NCBI GenBank assembly: GCA_009801015.1
Contig: VHZZ01000266.1
Span: forward strand, 168,705 to 195,972
DNA length: 27,268 bases
Direction of reading: 5' to 3'
Source: Silene noctiflora
Taxonomy: Eukaryota; Streptophyta; Magnoliopsida; Caryophyllales; Caryophyllaceae
The notes under the pieces were generated by a model. It made no database searches, was not told the origin of the DNA, and saw nothing but the letters and a program-made list of their open reading frames with translations. A program made the position numbers and the translations under genes. Shown here piece by piece: positions 10,001 to 19,739 of the stretch; the stretch's first letter is position 1; the number at the start of each line of letters is the position of its first letter.

Positions 10001-12471
10001 TCCTACTTCTATAAATCATGTTAAAACTTTAGTTCTTTGCGAATAATATCAGAATTTATAATTCCTTCCCATGCAGGAATTTGGCAATTCAAAATGAGGC
10101 TGCTGATGATGATCTCGAACATTTTGAAGATGTTCTAGATGATTCGGAGGATGAACTTGGTAAAGGTGCTAAGATCCCAGAAATCACAAACGTTGATGAG
10201 GGTAGGAGTAATGCCTTAAACTCAGATGGTAATTCCTCAGAAGATGATGAAGCTTTTTCAGCTTCTTCCGAAGAAGATATTTCGGATGAGGATGGTGACT
10301 TTGTTATGAAGAGTGTTGACAAACCTCTAGAGTTTAGTTCTACAAAGTTGGCTGATCACAGTGGAAACAAACTTCAACCCTCAACGAAGCATCTACCTGA
10401 CGGATATGACCCTCGGCATCGAGAACCATCTTTCTGGTATAGTTGCACTAACTTCCATCTTTCTGGCCCTTAGAATATTCCTGGACTTGGATTGAATAAA
10501 TTACCAGGCCATCGTTGACACGATTGGCATTGGTCTCACACCACCATTAAAATAGAACTTCGTTAGCTCCCAAAAACTGATTTTGATTAAGGCTCATTGT
10601 TTAAGAAGCATGGTAGCTGACAAAGTTCTTAATCCCCCTTTATAGAACAAATGGTGCCTTCAATTTGGTCTTTCCGTTTCCTTGTTATTATAGAGAGTAA
10701 TATAGAAGTGAGCCAGTTATATTTTCGGGCCCAAAACGTTCATGTGATGATCTGTATGTAGTACACTAGTACAGGGTTTAATAAGTTTGCTGAAACATTT
10801 TTCCGAGCTGCAAAACCTTTGAAATATATGCTACATCTATGTTGATGTGAATTTGTCTGATTTTAAACAGCAATGCTGACCGTACTGGTTGGTGGGAGCT
10901 GACCGTGCTCGCTTCTCATGCACACCCATCGGTCTCAACAATGGCAAGGACTATTCTCTCCGGAGCTACTATTGTCTACAATGGAAACCCATTGAATGAT
11001 CTTACTCTTACTGCTTTTCTGGACAAGTTCATGGAAAAGAAACCTAAGCTAAGCACATGGCATGGTGGCTCGAATATTGAGCCAGCTAAAAAGGTTGGTC
11101 TGTTAAACCCAATCATATTTATTAACTTTGCTTTGGTTAAAACCCATCAGCATCAAAAGGGCACCGCCCTTATGGCTAGACCTGGCAAATCTGACTCAAC
11201 TTGAATGGCATGACCTGTGACCCATAGATCCGAACTGCACAATTAGAATATGAACCAAACACATAATTCAGTCAATCCAAACTTAGCTGCTCTGGAAATG
11301 GGATTCGCCCAAAAGGAATCATTGACCTATAATGACCTAAATCAAAAGGCGACTGGCCAGGCGCGTTGCGCTGACCCTAAATTGACATAATTCTAAGTGA
11401 CCCATACTCCAAATGACCCAACCTGACCCACCCTGAGATGTAAAACTCAACCAACTGACCCTATCTAAACCTGGCCCGAATGTCCTTTTTGTCCTGTCTA
11501 CTTGTTGGTTTATGACTGTATCCCTTCTGCAGTTAAATATTTTTGTAGCTATTCTGTGTTACAAACTTACAATTATAGTCCCTTCGTGCAAAATTTAGAC
11601 AAGTTGTTACGGAATGCTGACCTATTATGAATTTATGATCTTATTTTCTGGGGGCTGACCAATTTGTTATTGAATGCTGACAAATTAAGATCTTGTTTTC
11701 TGGTTGCTGACATATTATGATATTTTCACTCTATGGCAGCTGGAAATGAATAAACATTTGATAGGATCTGAAATTCTATCATTGGCTGAAGCCGATGTAG
11801 CCCCAGAGGATCTCGTCTTTCACAAGTTTTACATGAATAAGACGGGTTCATCTAAGAAGCTGAAGAAGAAGAAAAAGAAGAGGGGAGCTGAAGACGAGGA
11901 AGCAGCTGAGTTGTATGGTGGAGATGAGAGTGATAATGACGAGATTGAGAACATGTTGGATGCCAATGAGCCACCGTTGGATGCCGAGGCAGACTACAAT
12001 TCGGATGATCTAAACACGGTTGTTGATGAGGACGACGATGATCTAATTGGCGATGTTAGTGACAATGACATGGAAATGGATGGAATCTCAGATAGCGGTG
12101 ATGAGGCTCGGGAAGTTGACTTTGACAATGGCGATGACTTGCAGGCCGACGATTCTGATGATGTCAGCGATGAGGATATTCAAATTGGTGATGCCGATGA
12201 TGTCACTGATGAGGAAGAAGATGATTTACCTGTGGTGAAGAAGGGTAAGAGTAAACCAGGTAAAAAATCATCAGCTTCTCCTTTTGCAAGCCTTGACGAG
12301 TATGAGCATTTGATGAATGATGACGATTTCGAGGATGAGAAAGTAGACGAGGATGTTAAAGTTAAGAAAAGAAAACACAGCTCGACTAAAAAAGAGGGTG
12401 ATGAGAAAGATAATAAAGGAGACAACACGAGTAGGAAGAACAAGAGAAAGAAGAAGAAACCCTCCATGTAG
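4025..12471 (+). CDS. SWA2: NOC1/MAK21-type ribosome-assembly factor (SLOW WALKER2 orthologue), 16 exons
   Basis: Exons: 4025-4727, 5592-5667, 5962-6081, 6343-6418, 6533-6601, 6698-6778, 6862-6933, 7698-7790, 7937-8080, 8628-8711, 8855-8998, 9396-9485, 9897-9979, 10077-10436, 10871-11093, 11740-12471. All introns are GT..AG and the joined 3150 nt stay in frame, giving 1049 residues, close to the Arabidopsis length. Residues about 1-110 are basic, Ser/Lys/Pro-rich. A conserved region begins near residue 115 (AFGTWYMDQSELEDK, then GDIKMLIATQKSGTA). The helical-repeat part and CBF/MAK21 domain (roughly 530-810) include KISSKNQVVSDRFYRALYAK, YACGCLFLLSEVL and NGNPLNDLTLTAFLDKFMEK. Acidic Asp/Glu tracts fill 615-690 and 857-1000. 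Basic runs lie at 845-854 and at the extreme C-terminus. Yeast Noc1 acts with Noc2 on pre-60S particles in the nucleolus. The Arabidopsis gene is needed for cell-cycle progress in the female gametophyte. The ATG is the first in frame, just after the telo-box leader. The gene appears intact. Confidence 0.95.
4763..5045. repeat. 141-bp tandem duplication in SWA2 intron 1
   Basis: TTATGTTTGG at 4771 and 4912, TTGGAACCAGAGAATTTT in both halves, and TGAAAAATTTGAAGCT at 4871 and 5013 show two adjacent copies about 141 bp apart and roughly 85-90% alike. The duplication accounts for about one third of intron 1 (4728-5591). No coding potential is seen. Confidence 0.85.
11200..11480. repeat. GACCC-rich dispersed sequence in SWA2 intron 15
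   Basis: The stretch is unusually rich in TGACCC, GACCCA and CCTGAC words compared with the other introns. Similar wording occurs upstream of SWA2 (3870-3920) and at 23150-23230. It resembles low-copy transposon debris common in plant introns. I could not place terminal repeats, so the family and limits are unknown. Confidence 0.4.
11616..11739 (+). repeat. Repeated CTGAC segments before the last SWA2 splice acceptor
   Basis: CTGAC occurs at 11617, 11655, 11677 and 11707, in a degenerate repeat with the shared words CTATTATGA and ATCTTGTTTTCTGG. CTGAC fits the plant branch-point consensus CTRAY. The last copy lies 32 nt before the acceptor AG at 11738-11739, a normal branch distance, so intron 15 may have several alternative branch points. 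Confidence 0.5.
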
Positions 12472-12908
12472 AGTTCGGCTTTCTGTGTAACTTAGCAGCA
12501 GCTGTGTTGATTATTACCAGTCTGCAGATATACGAAGCGGATTATAGGGAAAAAGTTTTAATGTACTCATACGTCTGCATGGTCGGCTTGATCACTTTGC
12601 GAATTCTTAATGCCTACAAATTGTGACTTGCCTAGTATTCTAGGTGATATGCGTCGAGCAAAACAATTTTGTACGAGTAACTTTTACAAATTAAATTCCT
12701 TGTCTATCTTCCATTTTCTGCTGATGTTTACGAAAGTCAATAGAAAAAGCGACCTAGTAGTCCGAGTTGTACGACCTTTTTCTTACCCGATCAATATATT
12801 CCGGAGTAAGTTGTACGATAAATGAGATACCGTCTATCTTATTATATTCTCAATTGTGAAATTATACCATTCCGACTAACGTTCTATTAAAACAATCAAT
12901 TTATGTCT
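12472..12908 (+). other. SWA2 3' flank and intergenic DNA
   Basis: This stretch probably begins with the SWA2 3' UTR. I see no strong AATAAA signal, which is usual in plants. Frames near 12610-12825 show no family signature. Confidence 0.4.
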
Positions 12909-12917
12909 TTTATATAT

Positions 12918-13061
12918 CACAAAAACTTCTAAGAGACGGTCTCTCAATAGCGTTATTGAGAGACCTCTCACATGATGGGGTGAGAGATCCACTGCTTTTT
13001 CTATTTTCCTATTATGTCTCTCACTAAATTAGTGAGAGACGGTCTCTCACGAGACCTACTG
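12918..13061. mobile_element. GAGAGAC-module MITE, copy 1 (144 bp, 9-bp target duplication)
   Basis: The element starts CACAAAAACTTCT and ends GAGACCTACTG. It is flanked on both sides by TTTATATAT (12909-12917 and 13062-13070), a 9-bp duplication typical of Mutator-like elements. Both ends carry GAGAGAC-N-GTCTCTCA in inverted orientation, followed by a second inverted arm TGAGAGAC, so each end can fold into a hairpin. Two further copies lie at 20439-20574 and 26103-26216 in the opposite orientation. There is no coding capacity. Confidence 0.85.
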
Positions 13062-13077
13062 TTTATATATTATCAAG

Positions 13078-13625
13078 TACTCCGTATAAATTTGCTGATA
13101 TTCATCCTGAAGATGGCTCTGTTGCTGCAAATATAAGAAATTTCTACCCTTGTTTTCTCGTTGGCACTAAAATCCGTTCAACTTACATTCGGATAAAGTG
13201 TGACGCTTCTTGGAAATCAAACTTTCGCGCCTCTGTTGGATGGTTTTTTCGGAATGAATATGGTGATATCTTCCATCATGGGTTTTCTAGGTTTTGAGCC
13301 ACTTCTGCTTTTCGAAGCTAATGCTCTCAAATGGGTCATTGCTGATGCAGTTTCTCAGGGTTAGAGACACATTGAAGCATCTTGCTTGAATCTTGTGTTA
13401 CAAGTTGGTGGCACTATGGAACCAAATCAGAATGCTAAGGCTGTCCTTGGTAGTATTACTAGCTTATGTACTTTAATTCACTGTTTTTCATTAAGTCATT
13501 GTCCTAGGTATCTTAACAAGGATTGCTCATTCTATTGCAAAATCTGCAAGGGATTGAGTGATCCGTTCTCTTGTCAAAAAAATAAAAAATAAAAAATAAA
13601 AAATAAAAAAATACTCCGTATAAAT
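13078..13625 (+). mobile_element. 5'-truncated LINE insertion with 14-bp target duplication
   Basis: TACTCCGTATAAAT occurs at 13078-13091 and again at 13612-13625. Between them lie 520 bp ending in an A-rich tail of repeated AAAAAAT units (13576-13611), the hallmark of target-primed reverse transcription. The body encodes the C-terminal RNase H-like part of a plant LINE polyprotein: KCDASWKSNFRASVGWFFRN, EANALKWVIADAVSQG, and NKIAHSIAKSARD in a shifted frame. The frame is broken by at least two stops and two frameshifts, so the insertion is old or was dead on arrival. The reverse transcriptase and endonuclease parts are missing. Confidence 0.88.
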
Positions 13626-14643
13626 CAGTGTACAGCTAGTTGACTGCTATTTTCTGTTATACTTCCCCCGGTTTTTGAATATTATCGCTCAATACCGCTA
13701 TTAAATAAATAAGAATGGGTCGAAATCATTAGTTTATCTCAAAATTTGGTGTAGATTTTAATCATCTCCTGACCAAAGTGGTCCAAGAATCCAGTACTCC
13801 TAAGACAAAACATCGACCAAGCCAGCCTGCATCTTACTTGTGCTTCCGTTCTACATTCATTCTCCGGACCACTTTTCGTCTTTAACTCGATCTAACTCTG
13901 TTTGTATCGCAAAATTCATATTATTTCTATATAGTTGGTTCGCATTTCACTCTCTAGTTCTCTCTTAATTTCCTAATATTATCACCTTAAACAAGTCCAA
14001 ATCAACTAACTTGGATTAAGTTGTCTGTAATGCTCGAATTTTCCTCTCCTTTGTTATCTACTTTGTTTGTTAAAGTTATTTATTTACCTTTGATTAAAAT
14101 ACACTCGTATTTCACAATGAATAAAAAAGTAAAGAGATGATCGGAATAGAATGAATATGGATTAAGCAAGAGTGAATTCAAGGAAAGTGGTGTGTGATAC
14201 AGTGTATGTATAACACAAGACAAAAGCATAAGTGCAGGAAATAGAGATAGTACCAACCTAGGTAGATGAGATATAATAGAATATATGTTGTTGGCAAATT
14301 GGCATGCAAACTTTGATATCATCGACTTACATACGGAGTAGTAATTGTTGTTGCAACTTGCAACTTGTTGTTTCTAAATTATAGTTAATGAGTTTAAGCT
14401 AACTTAGCTAAGCAACAACAAGCATAATGATTGTCATTAGGTAATGTTATGTTACGGTAGCAATAATGCTCAGTACTATGTACTACTCCTTAACTAACTA
14501 CTACCCACTCCTAAGTCCTACCCAACTAAGTGCTACTACTGTGTGTGTATGTATAATGTATGTATGTATGTATGTATTACATTACACATGGTATTTAATA
14601 TTTGATGTTTGGCGACCCATCAATCGTATTTGTGTCTTGGATA
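13626..14643. other. Intergenic DNA, no gene seen
   Basis: At 13660-13700 there is a Stowaway-like terminal sequence (TACTTCCCCCGGTTTTTGAA) without a clear partner end. TACGGAGTA is at 14332-14340. The 80-codon minus-strand frame near 14080-14322 has no recognisable motif. Confidence 0.4.
14541..14577. repeat. GT and ATGT microsatellite
   Basis: A short GT run passes into about five ATGT units (14556-14576). Confidence 0.9.
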
Positions 14644-14929
14644 TGTTAGTTGCCACTTCGAACGACTATATTATGGAGTCTCGCTCGCTAACCGGTTAAG
14701 TGATTAACGAGTCAGGGTCCAGGGTTGAGACGCCCGGGTAAACCTAAACAATATCTGATTAGGATTTTCCTTGTTTCTGTCTAGGCTAGGGTTCCTGTTT
14801 GGGCCTTTCTAGGTTATTCTGTAACTCTCTAAGTTGAACCCTAACAGTTACATATGCATAACATAACTATTTTGAATCTGAAATCTGCAATCTATAATCT
14901 CCTCAATACCAATAAAATTCGAGCTAACA
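14644..14929 (+). mobile_element. Probable solo LTR, about 286 bp
   Basis: The segment begins TGTTAGTTGCC and ends GAGCTAACA, giving the TG..CA ends and short inverted repeat TGTTAG/CTAACA usual for LTRs. AATAAAA at 14911 lies 13 bp before the 3' end, a usual place for an LTR polyadenylation signal. The middle has the C/T-rich style of small Copia or TRIM LTRs. No primer-binding site, polypurine tract, second LTR or 5-bp target duplication is visible (GGATA on the left, CATCG on the right), so the call stays tentative. Confidence 0.5.
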
Positions 14930-16300
14930 CATCGTTAGTAAACCACATACGCAAATCTGTATGTTGTTTTCTTAAGGATTTGATACTTTCCATATATAAT
15001 GGATTGATTATTGGCTGATCAACCAGGACATTAGTAAGCGCCACAACAATACACTATATAATCGCGGCGGTTATGTAATCCCATGATTGTAATCTTTACC
15101 AATGATTAATCATGATACAAACACATAATCTAGTTCATCACTTAACTCAATCAATATATGAGTTAAATAGAATTGGCATGCTAATGTAGTACTCCGTAAT
15201 AATGACGAGTATTTGATGTGATTAGTAAGCGTAGTTAAGACGTATTGGCCCATACAATTCCGACAACAATAATATATAATAATTCTGTTTTTCCAATTAA
15301 ATCGTCCTATGTTATGTACAGTACTTTGAAACCATCCACAGAAATATTTGAGAAAAAGGTTGTATAGCCACCTCATTTCTCGAGCTTTCTGCATGTATGG
15401 CTCTTCATCCTTGTCAGACTGTGGAGCCTTCTATTATCTGCTCCTTTTATTTGCATATACATTAATAATTGATACAACTACCTAACTACTTTTCCTTAAT
15501 CATGGATTAAGTCAATCTCCTAAGTATCGAGATTAAAGATATCAGCTAGCTCGGTTGTATCAAAAGTTACAGATACCAACTAGATAGTTTACTTGTATTA
15601 GACTTGTGTTACTATTAATATTTCGATTCAAAGACTTCTCAATGTGATAATATATGCAAAAGTTAGGAGTTACGAGAGATAGATCACAACTATTGATCAT
15701 AAACTTGGGTTAGTATTTTAACTTCCGTCGTTTTTACTTTTTATAAATACATGAATACATACGATACTCGAATCGTATTATTGTTGCTAGCTTCCTGGTT
15801 TGTAAACCTTCATAGTTTGAGATAATAATTCATGCTAATAACAACACTAATTAAATAATTTAAAAATATTGTCAATATTTTGTATCGTATAACTAATCCA
15901 ACTAAAATTCCCTTATGAATACCGATCTGTTGTGCTGGATTTTAGAGCAAATGATAAGGGGGTCGAGGTTTAAACTATTGACTTTATATGTAAATATTTT
16001 ATATTTAATCATTCAACCAAGGGTATCGAACAATAATTTCACACATAATTATGAAAAACAAGCTAACATAGACCTCTCGACATAACTAAGTTCTTCCATC
16101 TCCTAACCGTATCATGTCTCAATATTTTATTTTATTTTGATAGATATATCTCAATATTATACCCTCTATATGTACTTATTATATGTCATACATGTTCCCA
16201 AACAACCACATGCACTTCTCCAATTTATCTCTACGACCTTACTTAAACAGGATCTGTTTATAAACCCGTAATTAAATTCCCTCGACACTCGCCCTACAGG
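14930..16300. other. Intergenic DNA upstream of the SAUR gene
   Basis: AT-rich. TACTCCGTA occurs at 15190-15198. No frame here shows a recognisable domain. The last few hundred bases belong to the SAUR promoter. Confidence 0.4.
16115..16120 (+). promoter_or_regulatory. Auxin-response core TGTCTC upstream of SAUR
   Basis: TGTCTC is the canonical ARF-binding core. It lies about 435 bp before the SAUR start codon. A weaker TGTCCC is at 16399-16404. A six-base word can occur by chance. Confidence 0.4.
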
Positions 16301-16462
16301 CCACTAGCTAATCCATCCAGAGTCCATACGTACGTACACAAAATTGACAGTAATACGGCCAATTCCAACAAATACCAGCTGTTAATGTATCTTTGTTTGT
16401 CCCCAAAGTATCTAGTGGACCCAACCCCTTAATATTCCCCAAAACACACACCCATTTTCCTT

Positions 16463-16470
16463 TATAAATA
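16463..16470 (+). promoter_or_regulatory. TATA box of the SAUR gene
   Basis: TATAAATA followed by CCC lies 81 bp before the ATG, leaving room for a short A-rich leader (ACCAAAAACAAATAC...). Position and sequence are typical for plant TATA promoters. Confidence 0.75.
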
Positions 16471-16550
16471 CCCTTTACCCTTAACAAAACCCTCACTCAA
16501 ACTTAACCAAAAACAAATACATACAACATCCAAACTCTACCTACTAAAAC

Positions 16551-16925
16551 ATGGCAAATAAATCAAGCAACAAGCTAACAAAGCTACGTTCAGCCTTTAA
16601 GAAAATGAACTCCTTTGGCAAACCTCGCCGCGACAACAATACCAGCAACGATAACAACAGCAGCGTTACCCCAGTGTCATCAGACTCGACTGAGTTCCAC
16701 ACTGTGTACGTGGGAAAGTCTATGAGACCTTACCATGTTACTACACAAGTACTTGATCATCCAGTTATACAAGAACTTGTTGTAAGATCCGACGGTTGCG
16801 ACGGCTCCGTGATTACGGCTGTTGGATGTGAAGTTGTTTTGTTTGAACATTTGTTATGGATGTTGCAACATTCCGACGTGAAATCTGAGCCTTTGGATGA
16901 TTTAGTTTCCTTCTATGCTTATTAA
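16551..16925 (+). CDS. SAUR78: SAUR-family auxin-responsive protein, SAUR76/77/78 type
   Basis: Intronless, 124 residues. Residues 1-45 are a basic then Asn/Ser-rich N-terminus (KLTKLRSAFKKMNSFGKPRR). The SAUR domain spans about 49-106: TVYVGKSMRPYHVTTQVLDH, then IQELVVRS and CEVVLFEHLLWMLQ, which is the signature of the SAUR76-78 subgroup. These small proteins promote or restrain cell expansion in response to auxin and other hormones. The best-known SAURs do so by inhibiting PP2C.D phosphatases, while this subgroup has been tied to ethylene-receptor signalling in Arabidopsis. The first ATG follows a normal A-rich leader and a TATA box. In Arabidopsis SAUR78 (At1g72430) is next to SWA2 (At1g72440), as here, which supports orthology. 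The gene appears intact. Confidence 0.9.
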   Translation: MANKSSNKLTKLRSAFKKMNSFGKPRRDNNTSNDNNSSVTPVSSDSTEFHTVYVGKSMRPYHVTTQVLDHPVIQELVVRSDGCDGSVITAVGCEVVLFEHLLWMLQHSDVKSEPLDDLVSFYAY

Positions 16926-16930
16926 TTTAA

Positions 16931-16957
16931 TTATTATTATTATTATTATTATTATTA
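16931..16957. repeat. (TTA)9 microsatellite in the SAUR 3' UTR
   Basis: Nine perfect TTA units start 6 bp after the stop codon, in the presumed 3' UTR. They are likely polymorphic. Confidence 0.95.
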
Positions 16958-17159
16958 ATAATTTGATTGTTATTAGGTTGTATATCAAGAATTAGATGGT
17001 TTTATTATTTTTTAAGCCATAAATTAAAAATTGTTATGATTAGATTTATTTCTAATTAGTTTGGATAATTAATACATTGTTAAGGGAGTATTACTGTATA
17101 CGTAGCAACGAAGGGTTGTTACTTGTTACCATAGATTATTTGTATTGAAGAGTGATGAT

Positions 17160-19157
17160 GATTGATTCAAGTGTGTTTGATTTAATGATTGATCATTTGG
17201 GTTTTAATCCTCATTTACTTGGTCTCGATCAATATCTTATTTTATTATTGTTACGAGAATTTTAATCAAAAATAAGGATGATCGTGATAGATGAAAGTAA
17301 TAACACTAATAAAAATACAAACATCTCTCATTCTCTCCTTGGGTGCGGTGAGTAAGTGACTATGCACTAATATAAGATCGTCTTGCATATCGATGATAAA
17401 CAAGTTTGATTGTCAACAGTGGCTCAATAGCTCCCTCTGCACTGAAAAACAAACTATGGTGTTAAAATTTAATTATTTTTAAATTCTATTATGATATGCA
17501 GTCTAATGATTATGCAACAAATTGACGTTAGTTGAAACAGAAGCGTCACGCAATTGTGAAAAGCACGCTTAGGTAAGTAATTCTTCTTTTATTTAGATGT
17601 GGGAGCCATGCTGAGCAAAGACAATGAACATGTTGTTCGTTCAAGGTCGTCGTAAGTTTAAAACTTTTTTTTTTTTTTTTAATATTGGCTATTTTATTAT
17701 AGTTAGACGGTACTGAGTATTAATACCATCTTACTCTCATGTGAGTATGGTAATACATACCACCGGTCCGCTCGTGTCGAATAATGTTATCCTATTTTCC
17801 TTTTGGTAAATATCGTTACTGTAACTAAATGGGGTTACATACATACATGATACATCCAAGCATAGTCAAAGAGTCCATATTTGATGGAACATACAAGAAT
17901 ACAACATGCAAGAGGCAACAAAACAAGTTACGATAGATACGTAATATAGAGGGTAACATAGGTACCAGCGGCTGGACATACACCGCTAATACTCCACCAC
18001 TCACCGATCTTCGACAAAGACTAACAAATACGGAGTATATATATACTAATACTAGTATTTATAGTGGTCCATTATCATTCATCATTTATCCTTTTAGTTA
18101 TTTATTCTTATCTAATTAATTATTAGTTGTGTCTGCTACCCCTACCATTTTTATATATTACCACCATTTTTATTATATTTGAAATTAACAGACCGTTTAA
18201 AATCCTATGTGATAGAAAAAATTATACTTGTAGTAAATGATACTCGAACATAAATTTTTAATTAACAAATTAGACTTTAAAAAGTTTAGGGATTTGAATC
18301 TGAGAATCCGGTGAACTTATACTTTAAGAGGCTATGATTTCTGTGAACAACTATAGTTTGATAGGGGTCTTTTCTTAAGACAAAACTAATAACAAACTTA
18401 AGTCCTTTGGGATAGTATTCTACTTGCATGAAATTCTTTTAGTTTTTTTTTTTATGGTGTTAAGGCCACTACGATATAGAGGGGCAAACTAAGCTAGAGA
18501 GACAGTTGTGGTTCCTTACGGTTGAAATTTTCAATGTTTTTAGTTAATAATTTTTTTGAATATTGACAGATTTTAATTAAAACTCGGGTCATTTGTCCCA
18601 CCTCTTTTGACATTATTAGTGGTAATTAAATTAAAGAGAGTTGATCTGATATCTAGTTGCTCACTAGTTTGATCTAAACTCATAATACTCTGTAGCATTT
18701 ATTGAATACTTAGAATTAGTGTGAGGGGTTGTAACAAAACGAAACAATTGTCAAAATCGTTAATTGTTATCTAAAATTAAAACAATTCGCTAATAATGAC
18801 CACTTGGCCAGTCTTATCTTTATATCTATCTATTTTACAATGTATACGGTCAATATATTATTACATGATTACACCGTGGTAGTGACAATGATAGAAATAT
18901 ATATATCATTACTATATTAGGGTAAGAAACAAATTAGTTATGGTGCAAAAATGTCTCTATATTGTGGTTGATAACCAAACAAATAAAGTTTAGGATAAGA
19001 CATAGATGATGAAATGGTGTGATAATATTAGTATCACAATCATAAATGTGATGATATATATTGTCATATGAATAAGAAAGACGTACCAAACATACATAAT
19101 AGACTTAGTAGTAGATGAAATATTACTAATTAATTGGTAGACAAGAAGTAAGCATAT
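17160..19157. other. Gene-poor intergenic DNA
   Basis: No gene is supported. The stretch contains a poly-T run at about 17666-17682, TACGGAGTA at 18029-18037, and many AT-rich low-complexity segments. On the minus strand about 17830-18020 stays open for some 60 codons and reads like the 3' end of a transposon transcript, but no family is recognisable. Confidence 0.35.
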
Positions 19158-19276
19158 TTATGTAGGGTTACCAAACAAAGAAGCAAGCTGGTAAGCATGT
19201 CCAACACCCAAACCGTTACTATCAAACACTATTCCATGCATTTCCTTCATTCCAAAAACTACCTTCACATTCCAGC
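19158..19276 (-). pseudogene. Orphan exon-like frame, 39 codons, C-terminal type
   Basis: On the minus strand a CAG acceptor (19279-19277, preceded by a T-containing tract) is followed by a frame reading WNVKVVFGMKEMHGIVFD, then GLGVGHAYQLASLFGNPT and a TAA stop at 19160-19158. Codon use and composition look like real protein, unlike the surrounding DNA. I do not recognise the family. No upstream exon was found within about 1 kb on the same strand, so it is either a relict of a dead gene, a captured exon, or the last exon of a gene with a long intron. Confidence 0.45.
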
Positions 19277-19564
19277 CTGTCAAATAGCAACTACTATTTT
19301 AATTCGATCGATCTTAAACGGTCATATCCGTGTTAAGATTAAAACTGACCAAATAACATTTTACTTGTATAGATGAGATAATTAAGTTTTCTTTGCTAAT
19401 TTTTAGACATTAATTTTGTTTTTATCATATCTGTTTTATTTAATCATTTTGAAGTTTAAGACGGATATTACTGAATTTTTAAACAAGATATTGGGTATAA
19501 AATATAATAATGATGATGATAATGATAATAGATGATAATAGAGGAGTGTATATAGTAAGTATAA

Positions 19565-19735
19565 AGTGGTGCAAATGGTGTGCTATCAAGTCATGCATGA
19601 ATTATGAATGTAAGTGTGTGGTGGTCTCCCAACAATAACAAAATATAAGAAGGTTGTGCAAATGGTGTGATATGAAATCATGTATTATGAATAATTGAAT
19701 ATGTGGGGTGGTCTCCTACCGATAGTAATATGGTC
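19565..19735. repeat. 87-bp tandem duplication
   Basis: GCAAATGGTGTG starts at 19571 and 19658. Both copies continue with a TATGAATTATG-like stretch and GGTGGTCTCC. The copies have diverged by roughly 20%. No gene overlaps. Confidence 0.75.
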
Positions 19736-19739
19736 AAGG

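Noticed and set aside
10905..11204. 99-codon plus-strand frame
   Set aside because: It is exon 15 of SWA2 read through its splice donor into intron 15.
12180..12467. Ser/Phe-rich minus-strand frame opposite the last SWA2 exon
   Set aside because: It is the complement of Asp/Glu/Lys-rich coding sequence and has no motif of its own.
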